Shown here: in pieces, positions 1 through 7,700 of the stretch
Layout: every line of letters starts with the position of its first letter
Numbering within the stretch: the first letter of the stretch is position 1
DNA from: Thermodesulfobium narugense DSM 14796
GTDB lineage: Bacteria > Thermodesulfobiota > Thermodesulfobiia > Thermodesulfobiales > Thermodesulfobiaceae
DNA: 64,000 bases
NCBI RefSeq assembly: GCF_000212395.1
Contig: NC_015499.1
Location: 1,375,421 to 1,439,420, forward strand
Direction of reading: 5' to 3'
Notes under the pieces: model-generated
What the model saw: only the letters and a program-made list of their open reading frames with translations
What the model was told of the DNA's origin: nothing
Database searches by the model: none
Made by a program: the position numbers and the translations under genes

Positions 1-998
1 CCAATTTTTGCTTGTCTCAAAACTACCCTTGCAGCTTCAATATCATCGTTCCAAAGGCCATAGTTAACGTTATCGTATCCAACTGGTTCATCAGATATAG
101 TCCAGCTTATACCGGCAGCATCAAATAATATAGCAAATGCAGCTGGATTTTCGTGCCATGAAACGAATTCACCCGCATTATGAAGCAGTAATATTTCAGC
201 ACCTTTCTTATTAATGGGGAATTTAATCTTAATTCCTGTTTTTTCATATGTATCTTCTTCAACAAACTCTAAATAGTCCTTTAGCGCCATCGGTGAAAGC
301 CCGGTAGAAGAACCAATTGTTAGTTGTAACCGAGAACCCTTCTCCAATATTTCAACCGGAGAAATTCCCAATTCTTGGCTTAAAAGAACCCTAATTTCTC
401 TTGCAAGATAACCATTATCTATACCAACAGGACATCTTTGTGCACATCTTCTACAAAGATTGCATCTATGAGCTAATTCTGCCAATCTATATATAGTTTT
501 CCAATTAAGATCTACATCAGCACCTACAAAAGATCCTAAAAGCTTGCCCTCAGGTGTAAAATATTTCTTGTATATTCTCCTTAGTATTTCTATTCGATAA
601 GTCGGTCTATAAATTTCTTGTCTTCCGCTAGCGATAAACACATGACATGCTTCAGAACAGGTTTGGCATCTTACGCAATAATCCAAACCAGTTTTCAAAA
701 TTTGCAACATAGTCCAATTATTTTTCGGATCTAAAAGCTTCTCAAAACCACTTAAAAATTTTCTGACGATCTCGTTCTCTTCTTCTTTAGTTTTGGGCGG
801 GTACAAATTACTTAGTGCTATATGACCATCTAGATACCAATCATATGTATTTTTTATTTTATCGCTGGTTGGCTCAAGTGGAGTTTCTTCATTTTTATCT
901 ATACCTAGAATATCTATCAAGTCATCCATTTCGATAGGAGCCATGGGTTCGTTAAGATCTTTTGATATATCTCTAAATGGCGGTCTTTTTATTGCCAT
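1..998 (-). CDS. DsrK/HdrD-like Fe-S protein, C-terminus cut by window edge
   Basis: The reading frame opens with ATG at 998 and stays open to base 1, giving about 332 residues; the C-terminus lies outside the window. Two ferredoxin-type cysteine groups are visible, YCVRCQTCSEACHVF and RCNLCRRCAQRCPVGID, each able to hold a 4Fe-4S cluster. The segment between them (ILRRIYKKYFTPEGKLLG) closely parallels the same part of the DsrK encoded at 40293-41798, so this is a DsrK paralogue. The CCG domains that would hold the catalytic cluster should lie beyond the edge. It overlaps the upstream DsrM-like gene by 26 bases, so the two are translated together. The likely role is the cytoplasmic catalytic subunit of a membrane quinone-thiol/disulfide oxidoreductase; the exact partner is unknown. 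Confidence 0.85.
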   Translation of the reverse strand, partial: MAIKRPPFRDISKDLNEPMAPIEMDDLIDILGIDKNEETPLEPTSDKIKNTYDWYLDGHIALSNLYPPKTKEEENEIVRKFLSGFEKLLDPKNNWTMLQILKTGLDYCVRCQTCSEACHVFIASGRQEIYRPTYRIEILRRIYKKYFTPEGKLLGSFVGADVDLNWKTIYRLAELAHRCNLCRRCAQRCPVGIDNGYLAREIRVLLSQELGISPVEILEKGSRLQLTIGSSTGLSPMALKDYLEFVEEDTYEKTGIKIKFPINKKGAEILLLHNAGEFVSWHENPAAFAILFDAAGISWTISDEPVGYDNVNYGLWNDDIEAARVVLRQAKI

Positions 999-1893
999 TA
1001 TTATTTCCCCTTTCTTCTACTTTAAGATTAGTAGCTACCTCAGCCCACGACGCGCCAGGAATAGCATGAGGAGCAGACCAGAACTGTTTGTATTTTAGTT
1101 GTTCTTGAAGAATTAAATCAATTTTTTTTCCTTTCATATTCAGAGCATCATCCCACATAATAGCGTGCCATGTCCAATACTTTATTGGAGCGTGCATAAA
1201 TTTCGAAAATGGAAAATATAATAGGAAAAACTGAAACAAAAAAAATTGAACAGTTACCAACAAGGATACGTGTGAATATTTAAAAGTGATAATAGAGTTT
1301 AAATATTTTAAAATATCGTGATTAACATCGAACAAAAAAACAGATAATGTGGCAACAAACATAGCAAAAAGCAAAAACAGGTTGAAGAAATCCAAGGGTG
1401 TAGTATAAAATCTTAATTCTTCCGAAAATATCCTCTTTAAAATCAAAAGGAAAGATCCTAAAGTTCCAAATATTCCTGATACAATACCCAAAATGCTTGA
1501 TAACTGTATTAAATAATAAAAAGGCCAAAAAATAGAAAGTACTGATAAGAAAATCCAACCAAATAACAAATACAATCCCCAATGCAAAAGTAAAGAGGGA
1601 AACCAAAGACCATAAATATTGTATTCTTTTACCCTACTCAAGAAAAGAACTTCTTTAAGAATTTCGATTATATCGTTTACCCATATATGCTTTAGCCCCT
1701 TTTTAGACTCTTCAACGTAGTTTGCCTCTTCCATATAACTACCACCATAACTGTGGTTTGGATCGTGAGCTACTGGATATAGCTCTGCCCTTAAATGTAA
1801 GGGCATATTGTTGATCTTTAGTAACTTAATGAAAGATCCAAGAAAAAAACATATTACAGAAAACCACGCAAAATAGATCATAAATTGGCTCAA
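973..1893 (-). CDS. DsrM-like / nitrate reductase gamma-like membrane cytochrome b subunit
   Basis: A 306-residue membrane protein of the NarI/DsrM/HdrE type that would carry b hemes and exchange electrons with quinone, passing them to the Fe-S subunit encoded next to it (1-998). There is one N-terminal helix, then a hydrophilic stretch of about 65 residues, then several long hydrophobic helices. The ending FPFSKFMHAPIKYWTWH matches the FPFSKLMHS region of DsrM at 41802-42611. The start is TTG at 1893, preceded by AAAGGAGG at good spacing. The upstream stretch to 2087 is AT-rich and probably holds the promoter, but no convincing -35 could be chosen. The soluble N-terminal insert distinguishes it from the dsr-operon copy, so a different partner or thiol substrate is possible. 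Confidence 0.8.
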   Translation of the reverse strand: MSQFMIYFAWFSVICFFLGSFIKLLKINNMPLHLRAELYPVAHDPNHSYGGSYMEEANYVEESKKGLKHIWVNDIIEILKEVLFLSRVKEYNIYGLWFPSLLLHWGLYLLFGWIFLSVLSIFWPFYYLIQLSSILGIVSGIFGTLGSFLLILKRIFSEELRFYTTPLDFFNLFLLFAMFVATLSVFLFDVNHDILKYLNSIITFKYSHVSLLVTVQFFLFQFFLLYFPFSKFMHAPIKYWTWHAIMWDDALNMKGKKIDLILQEQLKYKQFWSAPHAIPGASWAEVATNLKVEERGNNNGNKKTAI

Positions 1894-2087
1894 TGTTACC
1901 TCCTTTGTTTGAAGTGATGTCTATAGAAAATTTATTTTATCACATTAATTCAATGTATTATTAAAAAAATTATTATTTTCATATTTTACTGAAAATTCAG
2001 TCTAAACATTTTTTTTGAATTTGGCTTGATATCAGATAAACTAAAAGCTTATTTTAATAAAGTCAAAAATTAAAGTTATATTTTAAA

Positions 2088-2144
2088 AAAATAAACTGGC
2101 ACTATGCTTTCAAATTTCTTGCAGCATAGTACCAGTTTATTTTA
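2088..2144 (-). terminator. Strong rho-independent terminator of the hdr-mvh operon
   Basis: An inverted repeat with arms 2090-2108 and 2123-2141 and one mismatch (base 2100 against 2131) encloses a 14-base loop. Read on the minus strand it is followed by a run of U residues. It lies 17 bases past the stop of the hydrogenase protease gene and ends the hdrA-to-protease transcript. The plus-strand flank is also U-rich, so it may work both ways. Confidence 0.85.
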
Positions 2145-2160
2145 GAGCTGTCTAAATTCT

Positions 2161-2652
2161 TTAAACTTTATTCCTTTCAGAATTATTAAGCAAGCTTACA
2201 ATTCTTTTTACTACCTCATCAATTGCCTTTTGTACCATAGGAGTGCAATCCGTTCCAAATGTTTCTGTATCTAAGAGTTCTATAGTAAAAATCCTTATGT
2301 CTTTTGGCATATCATTACCCAGAATTTCCATCCCAATCTTTAACGTTGATGATAGAGATATATTATGAGATCCAGAATATGTAAGAGTATGCGACAAATC
2401 CTTAGGGGATATCTCCTTTATGGTGCCCGGAGCATCCCCTAAGCGTATCCCATCAATAATAAATGCTCTTTCATATCCATATAGCGCATCTAATACATCA
2501 AAATCAGTAGTCATCAAAATATGCGTATCCACTAAGCCCTCTAACTTTTTAGCCACTTTAATTCCCACTGAATCATCACTTAGCACAGGATTGCCAATAC
2601 CTAAGACTACTGTTTTGCCTTTTCTTTCAATACTCCTTTTGTCAAAATCCAA
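2161..2652 (-). CDS. [NiFe]-hydrogenase maturation protease (HyaD/HybD family)
   Basis: A 163-residue endopeptidase that would remove the C-terminal tail of the hydrogenase large subunit once nickel has been inserted. The family pattern is clear: GIGNPVLSDDSVG near residues 18-30, IIDGIR with Asp67, and SGSHNIS with His96, which are the usual metal-sensing positions. It is the last gene of the hdr-mvh operon and sits 25 bases after mvhA. MvhA carries a 26-residue tail after its C-terminal metal-binding motif, the expected substrate. The start is a TTG at 2652 after AGGTAGG. A strong terminator follows. Confidence 0.92.
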   Translation of the reverse strand: MDFDKRSIERKGKTVVLGIGNPVLSDDSVGIKVAKKLEGLVDTHILMTTDFDVLDALYGYERAFIIDGIRLGDAPGTIKEISPKDLSHTLTYSGSHNISLSSTLKIGMEILGNDMPKDIRIFTIELLDTETFGTDCTPMVQKAIDEVVKRIVSLLNNSERNKV

Positions 2653-2677
2653 AACAATTACCTACCTAAATTATCTC

Positions 2678-4210
2678 TTAAAAATTCTTAAGTGTCTTAT
2701 ACAGTTTGCCTTCGCAATCGTATATGTCTATCTGCAAGGGGTCTCTGCCTGGAAGCGCATGAGTAGCACAAGCAAGACAAAGATCATATGGCCTATAAGC
2801 TAACTCTACCATATTAAGCAATCCTTCATTCACTACTCCATTCTTAATGAAGTTTTGTGCAGCACGCTTTACAGCTACATTTATTGGACCTTTATTGTGC
2901 GTTGTGGCTACAATAAGATTTGCCTTTTCTACAATACCCTTTTCATCAGTTACATAATGATGGATTAACGTGCCTCTTGGAGCTTCTACTATCCCTACCC
3001 CTTCAGATGCAGGTCCTAACTTTGACCTTACATCTGGATTGCACAAAGATTCATCTTTAGCTATTTCGCGAATATTTTCAGCAGCGCAAAGAAGCTCTAT
3101 AGCTCTTGCCCAGTGATAACCCATAATATTGTGAACGGGTTTGTGTCCAAAAACGTCAAACATCTTCTCGTAGGCTTGCTGAGCCAATGGGGTAGGCATT
3201 CCACTTGCCACATTCAGTCTTGGAAGCGGACCAACACTATAAAGGCTTGTATCTGGTCCATCAACCACACCCTTCCAACCTTTTTGTTTCAAATACGGCA
3301 TCTTCAGGTAACTCCATGGTAGAACTCTTTCGGAAATATAGTTAAGGTATTCTTTACCCTTAAACCTTGCAATCTCTTTACCATTTGTATCTATAAATTT
3401 CTGCGTGCCATCATAAAAGGCTACTTTGTCGTTTTCATCTACAGAACCAAGATAATTGGTAACTACCTTATATACATCTCCTGTAACCAGCTTTACATAT
3501 TCAGGGTTTTTAAGAACCACATCTTCAAAAATCTTCAAGGTTAGTTGACCCAACTCTACCATTTCTTCTGCTAGAGCCATTATTTCTTTTCTTTCATCTT
3601 GAGTTACCCTCTTTGACCAGCCACCTGGAAGAGCTGCAACTGGATGTATAGGTTTGCCACCTAGCATCTCCAAAATTTTAACTGCTGCATATCTTTTCTT
3701 CAAAACTAATTTTCCAGTTTCAGCACCAACAGCATTAACTAAGCCTATAAGATTTCTCTCAGCAGGATTAGCCGTTGGACCTACTACAAAATCGGGAAAA
3801 CCAAGAGCATATAATATTGCAGCGTGATCTTCCACATAGTGCGCGTTGAAGAATAACTCTCTAATCTTACGGGCTGTAGGAGTGGGCTCTACATTATAAA
3901 CTCCATCGGATGCCTTCATAGAAGCAGTGAAGTGCACTGCACGACATACTCCACAAATAGTTGAAACTGTTCTTGGAACTTCTTCTATTGGCATCCCTTG
4001 CACGAAACGCTCATATCCTCTAAGCTCAACTACCTGAAAGAAAGCGTTATCTACATTTCCTTTCTCGTCTAAGAATATGCTTATTTTGCCATGGCCCTCA
4101 AGACGAGTCATAGGATTAATTTCAATCTTTGTCAAACCCATATCATTTCTCACTCCTTCTTTACTTTTCTGTCCACCGTGGAAAAAGCTTAAGATTCCCG
4201 AAAAGTCCAC
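2678..4210 (-). CDS. mvhA: F420-non-reducing (MvhA-type) [NiFe]-hydrogenase large subunit
   Basis: The catalytic subunit that oxidises H2 for the Mvh-Hdr complex in the cytoplasm. The N-terminal nickel motif ICGVCRAVH (Cys86, Cys89 when counted from 4210) and the C-terminal motif DLCLACATH (Cys478, Cys481, His484) supply the four Ni-Fe ligands. The 26 residues after His484 should be removed by the protease encoded next. Two starts are possible. GTG at 4210 follows a G-rich AAGGGGGG and gives 510 residues. ATG at 4141 follows AAGGAG with long spacing and gives 487 residues beginning MGLTKIEINP, which matches the usual family N-terminus. The outer start is given here; the inner one is at least as likely. 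It follows mvhG after a gap of up to 160 bases. Confidence 0.95.
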   Translation of the reverse strand: MDFSGILSFFHGGQKSKEGVRNDMGLTKIEINPMTRLEGHGKISIFLDEKGNVDNAFFQVVELRGYERFVQGMPIEEVPRTVSTICGVCRAVHFTASMKASDGVYNVEPTPTARKIRELFFNAHYVEDHAAILYALGFPDFVVGPTANPAERNLIGLVNAVGAETGKLVLKKRYAAVKILEMLGGKPIHPVAALPGGWSKRVTQDERKEIMALAEEMVELGQLTLKIFEDVVLKNPEYVKLVTGDVYKVVTNYLGSVDENDKVAFYDGTQKFIDTNGKEIARFKGKEYLNYISERVLPWSYLKMPYLKQKGWKGVVDGPDTSLYSVGPLPRLNVASGMPTPLAQQAYEKMFDVFGHKPVHNIMGYHWARAIELLCAAENIREIAKDESLCNPDVRSKLGPASEGVGIVEAPRGTLIHHYVTDEKGIVEKANLIVATTHNKGPINVAVKRAAQNFIKNGVVNEGLLNMVELAYRPYDLCLACATHALPGRDPLQIDIYDCEGKLYKTLKNF

Positions 4211-4302
4211 CTATCTTCCCCCCTTAGGTACAGAAATATAGGTTTTTGTTTCCCTCATCAAGAAAACTATGGGATATACTTCATAATTAATAAGTATCAT
4301 CT

Positions 4303-5271
4303 CTATGCCTTTTTTACTTTTTTGCCCAACATAGACGAAGGAAGCGAGTAACGATAGAACAATTTTACTGGGCTAGGTATTTGCTCTACCAGCTCTTCAT
4401 TATCAAGTATTGAAGCTATAGCGCTTATTGCTCTCAATCCAAAGTCTTTTACTCCAGGTATTGGTCCGCCGCAACCAGCACATGGAATGTTTACTTTAGT
4501 ACAAAGAGCCCCACAGTCTCCCTGAGTAATAGGTCCCAGACACATATAACCCTGCTGAAGCAGGCACTTATTTTCATCTGGATCTCCTTCTATTGTCCTT
4601 CTAACTTCTTTTACCGTCTCTCTCTTTTCATCTGTATTCCTTGGATTTCTCGGACAAACATCACACACAGCCTTGCCATTAGTTATCCATGAACCTTTAG
4701 GAGGCAGTTCACCTTTCAAAATAGCGACAAGGGCATTTAGTACCACAGAATGATGGGGTGGACATCCTCCAATAAAGTAATCAACATCAATCACTGACTG
4801 AATAGGCCTTACATAAGGATAAAATTCAGGCAGTGTCAGATCATACTTTCCATCCATAAGATATTGAGGTTGAGGGGTTACACCATCTGGATTGTCGGTA
4901 CTAAAGGTGTCAAAATATGCAGTTTGGAATATATCTTCTTTTGTGTGCATATTCGCCATACCAGGAATTCCACCCATCGAAGCGCATGCTCCATAAGCAA
5001 CAACCACGTTGCATTTTGCTCTCATAACCTTAGACATATGTTCATGTTCGCTTAAGCGAATCATACCAGAAATTAGTCCCACATCAACCGATTTATCGGG
5101 CATTGCCTCTAAGTCTTTGTATTTTACATCGGCAACTGTAGGCGCCCAAAACACTACTTCAAGAGAGGGCAGCACGTCTACAAGGGTTTCTGAGATATCA
5201 ACTATAGCCATATCGCATCCGCCACAGGCTCCTGCCATCAAAACGGCTAATCTAAGTTTCTTATCTGCCAT
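4303..5271 (-). CDS. mvhG: MvhG-type [NiFe]-hydrogenase small subunit
   Basis: A 322-residue Fe-S subunit that carries electrons from the Ni-Fe site of MvhA toward MvhD. The N-terminal GACGGCD (Cys16, Cys19) begins the proximal cluster site, and further cysteines occur at VAYGACASMGG, GGCPPHHS, CDVCPRNPR and CAGCGGPIPG. There is no Tat signal peptide, which fits a cytoplasmic group 3 enzyme. Its ATG overlaps the stop codon of mvhD by one base (TAATG), indicating translational coupling. It lies in the order mvhD-mvhG-mvhA, the same set used by hydrogenotrophic methanogens. Confidence 0.95.
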   Translation of the reverse strand: MADKKLRLAVLMAGACGGCDMAIVDISETLVDVLPSLEVVFWAPTVADVKYKDLEAMPDKSVDVGLISGMIRLSEHEHMSKVMRAKCNVVVAYGACASMGGIPGMANMHTKEDIFQTAYFDTFSTDNPDGVTPQPQYLMDGKYDLTLPEFYPYVRPIQSVIDVDYFIGGCPPHHSVVLNALVAILKGELPPKGSWITNGKAVCDVCPRNPRNTDEKRETVKEVRRTIEGDPDENKCLLQQGYMCLGPITQGDCGALCTKVNIPCAGCGGPIPGVKDFGLRAISAIASILDNEELVEQIPSPVKLFYRYSLPSSMLGKKVKKA

Positions 5272-5687
5272 TACACTCCCTCCTTCACTTTGCAGGGTCC
5301 CAACTCTCTAACGTTCTTTTCAAAAGCAGTCATAGCTTCAGCAAATCTCTTCCCCTCAGAGCCAGAAATCCATTCTAATTGAAATCTTTCTTTCTCTATC
5401 CCCATGTCAATAAGAATACGTTTTAACAGATCGAATCTCCTTATAGCTTTATAATTTCCCTCTTTGTAATGGCAGTCTCCTGGGTGACATCCTCCAATAA
5501 AGACTCCATCAGCCCCTCTTTTAAAAGCCTCCACCACAAATTCAGGTTCTACCCTACCGCTACAAGGGACTCGTATTATCTTTATATTTGCTGGATAATC
5601 ATAACGCAAGCTTCCTGCAAGATCAGCCCCCTGATAAGTACACCAGTTACATGCAAAAACTATTAAGTTAGGCGTCCATTCGCTCAT
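5271..5687 (-). CDS. mvhD: MvhD-type electron-transfer subunit linking hydrogenase to HdrA
   Basis: A 138-residue protein of the FlpD/MvhD family, which in methanogens holds a 2Fe-2S cluster and passes electrons from MvhG to HdrA. Cysteines at 13, 16, 42, 67 and 72 (FACNWCTYQG, VPCSGRV, GGCHPGDC) match the family pattern. Its place between hdrB and mvhG mirrors the physical link between the Hdr and Mvh halves. It is coupled to mvhG by a one-base overlap. Confidence 0.93.
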   Translation of the reverse strand: MSEWTPNLIVFACNWCTYQGADLAGSLRYDYPANIKIIRVPCSGRVEPEFVVEAFKRGADGVFIGGCHPGDCHYKEGNYKAIRRFDLLKRILIDMGIEKERFQLEWISGSEGKRFAEAMTAFEKNVRELGPCKVKEGV

Positions 5688-5709
5688 AATTTATTGAACC
5701 TCCATAATA

Positions 5710-6603
5710 CTAATTTATCTTCTTTAGCTTTCCTAATATTCCATTCAGATCCGTTGTGCTAAGTCCTACAACCTGCTGCGGATCCGCCCCCAAACAAAGA
5801 GCCAATAACTGTACATAGTGAACAGAAGGTATCTCATAATCAATCATCTTATCTTTCTTCATAGGAGCCTGAGCAGTGTCAAACTGGATTAAGCAAGAGC
5901 TGCATCCTGTAACCAAAAGATCTGCCTTTATTTCATCTTTCATAGAATCAAGTTTAGTTTTTACCAACTTGTAGGAAGCCTCAACGTTTGTAGAACGCAT
6001 TCCTCCCATTCCGCAACAATCTATAATGCGACTATAATAAGGAGCAGAAGCTCCCAATGCTTCACACAACTCCCTTAGCATAACTGGATGAAATGGATCC
6101 CTTTCCCCCTCTAAATATGCTTCACTTGGCCAAAGTGAATGACAACCTGGTTGAACACCAATAGTCACTCCCTCTAAATTATATTTCAATGCATTTTTAA
6201 TTCTCTCAATGCCTATTTCGTTGTACAAAAAGTTGGTTGCAAGTCTAATTCTTGTAGTTCCCTTATATTCTTTTCCAATTGCCTTAAGCATCTCGTTAAC
6301 TTTTTCTTTAAGTTCTGGTTTTTTATCTAGTTTATATTTAGTCTCAGACAAGCTCCCATAGCAACTGCCACAAACCGTAACCATATCAACATTCTTTTCT
6401 TCAGAAATTATAAAGTTACGTGCACCTAAAGCGTACCAACCAGCCTCGTCAACAGAAGGCATTGTCCCCCAGGTTGGACAACAGGATTGGCCATCCAGAT
6501 CGTCAATTTCAACGTTAAGAGCATTTAAAACGAAACGAAATGCCTTTTCTAGATCTGGTCTATTAAATGCGGTATTACATCCTATAAAAAATCCTACTTT
6601 CAT
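5710..6603 (-). CDS. hdrB: Heterodisulfide reductase subunit B (HdrB)
   Basis: A 297-residue protein with two CCG domains, the site where noncubane 4Fe-4S clusters reduce a disulfide. The first domain shows QSCCPTWG and CGSCYGS; the second shows QPGCHS, IDCCGMGG and VTGCSSC. In methanogens the substrate is CoM-S-S-CoB. Here the real substrate is unknown, and the DsrC disulfide or trisulfide is an attractive but unproven candidate. It starts four bases after the hdrC stop. The absence of a membrane anchor gene nearby indicates the soluble HdrABC type. Confidence 0.93.
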   Translation of the reverse strand: MKVGFFIGCNTAFNRPDLEKAFRFVLNALNVEIDDLDGQSCCPTWGTMPSVDEAGWYALGARNFIISEEKNVDMVTVCGSCYGSLSETKYKLDKKPELKEKVNEMLKAIGKEYKGTTRIRLATNFLYNEIGIERIKNALKYNLEGVTIGVQPGCHSLWPSEAYLEGERDPFHPVMLRELCEALGASAPYYSRIIDCCGMGGMRSTNVEASYKLVKTKLDSMKDEIKADLLVTGCSSCLIQFDTAQAPMKKDKMIDYEIPSVHYVQLLALCLGADPQQVVGLSTTDLNGILGKLKKIN

Positions 6604-6606
6604 CGG

Positions 6607-7173
6607 CTACACCTCACAACAAGTGACATCAGATAAACCTGAATCCATTGGAATAATTCCCAACGAAGACAAGGCTGACTTGTTCATTAGAATTCTTAGT
6701 TCTTTTAGAGCCTGTGCATTACTTGCCGTTGTAGGAGGCTTTTCCGGCAAACCTATTTTCTTCCTAATTTCCCCTGCGTTAGAAAAGTATACAGCATGAC
6801 CCACATCATATAGGGATTTTAAGCCTTCTACTGCAAGGGTTGGCAACGCAAACTCTCTAATTGCAGAACGCCTCATTGCCATAACCACGCCGAAAGGCTC
6901 TACCTTTCTTGGGCATACCTCAGTACATCTATTGCATGCTTGACAAGCCCAGATCGAGCTATCGTCAAGCAAGATCTCCTTTTGACCTATTAGAATTGAC
7001 TGAATAATACGTTTATTAAAAAATTCAAAGCCCGCAAGAACCATTGGACACGCAGCGGCACACTTAGCGCACTGGATACAATCCAATAATTCCTCTGCTC
7101 CAAGTTTCATTATCTCATCAGAAAAACCTAGCTCACCCTCTGAAATATTAAGAACTTCTATTGCTTCAGCCAC
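6607..7173 (-). CDS. hdrC: Heterodisulfide reductase subunit C (HdrC)
   Basis: A 188-residue protein with two 4Fe-4S motifs, CIQCAKCAAACP and CQACNRCTEVCP, that relays electrons from HdrA to HdrB. Length and motif spacing are normal for HdrC. It is preceded by a good ribosome site (AAGGAGGTG) and lies 14 bases after the small ferredoxin gene, inside the hdrA-ferredoxin-hdrC-hdrB-mvhDGA operon. Confidence 0.93.
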   Translation of the reverse strand: MAEAIEVLNISEGELGFSDEIMKLGAEELLDCIQCAKCAAACPMVLAGFEFFNKRIIQSILIGQKEILLDDSSIWACQACNRCTEVCPRKVEPFGVVMAMRRSAIREFALPTLAVEGLKSLYDVGHAVYFSNAGEIRKKIGLPEKPPTTASNAQALKELRILMNKSALSSLGIIPMDSGLSDVTCCEV

Positions 7174-7187
7174 TAACGTTCACCTCC

Positions 7188-7466
7188 TTAAAAAGTCAAA
7201 TTCTCTATTTGAGATTCAATTTCTTCAGTAGTAAAGCCCTCTAAAATTATTGCTCTAGAAGGACATGCAGCCACACATACCCCACATCCTGTACAAAGTG
7301 CTGGGTCTATGTGCGCCCTCTTCTTGCCCTTGTATTCTATCCAGGTAATAGCAGAGTAAGAACATAATGGCAAGCAAACACCACATCCACTACATTTATC
7401 AGGATTAATTTCTGAGACTAAAGCTTCGATGTTATCTGTAAGTTTAGGGATCTCAGTTACTGCCAT
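7188..7466 (-). CDS. Stand-alone 2x[4Fe-4S] ferredoxin copied from the HdrA C-terminus
   Basis: A 92-residue protein with two clusters: CSGCGVCLPLC and CTGCGVCVAACP. Nearly its whole length matches the last 80 or so residues of HdrA, down to the shared ending FTTE-IESQIE-LTF, and the genes share a 52-base identical run at an exact 300-base offset. It sits between hdrA and hdrC, 21 bases after hdrA. It may act as an extra or exchangeable electron carrier for the bifurcating complex, perhaps as the ferredoxin acceptor; this is inference. Confidence 0.85.
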   Translation of the reverse strand: MAVTEIPKLTDNIEALVSEINPDKCSGCGVCLPLCSYSAITWIEYKGKKRAHIDPALCTGCGVCVAACPSRAIILEGFTTEEIESQIENLTF

Positions 7467-7700
7467 TACCGTTCACCTCCTCATTTTTTAAAAAGTAAGG
7501 GCCTCTATTTGTGATTCAATTTGTTCAGTTGTAAAGCCGTGCAAAGTTATTGCCCTAGAAGGACATGCTGAAGCACATACCCCACATCCTGTACAAAGTG
7601 CTGGGTCTATGTGCGCCCTCTTCTTATCACCATATTCCTTCCAACTAATAGCAGAGTATGGACAAAGCGGGAGACATATACCGCATCCGCTACATTTGTC
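7198..7700. repeat. Tandem duplication: ferredoxin gene and 3' end of hdrA
   Basis: Bases 7198-7400 align with 7498-7700 at a constant 300-base offset. The stretch 7274-7325 is identical to 7574-7625 (52 bases), with scattered differences around it. This is a recent partial duplication of the hdrA 3' end that made a separate ferredoxin gene, or a gene conversion that keeps the two alike. Confidence 0.85.
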
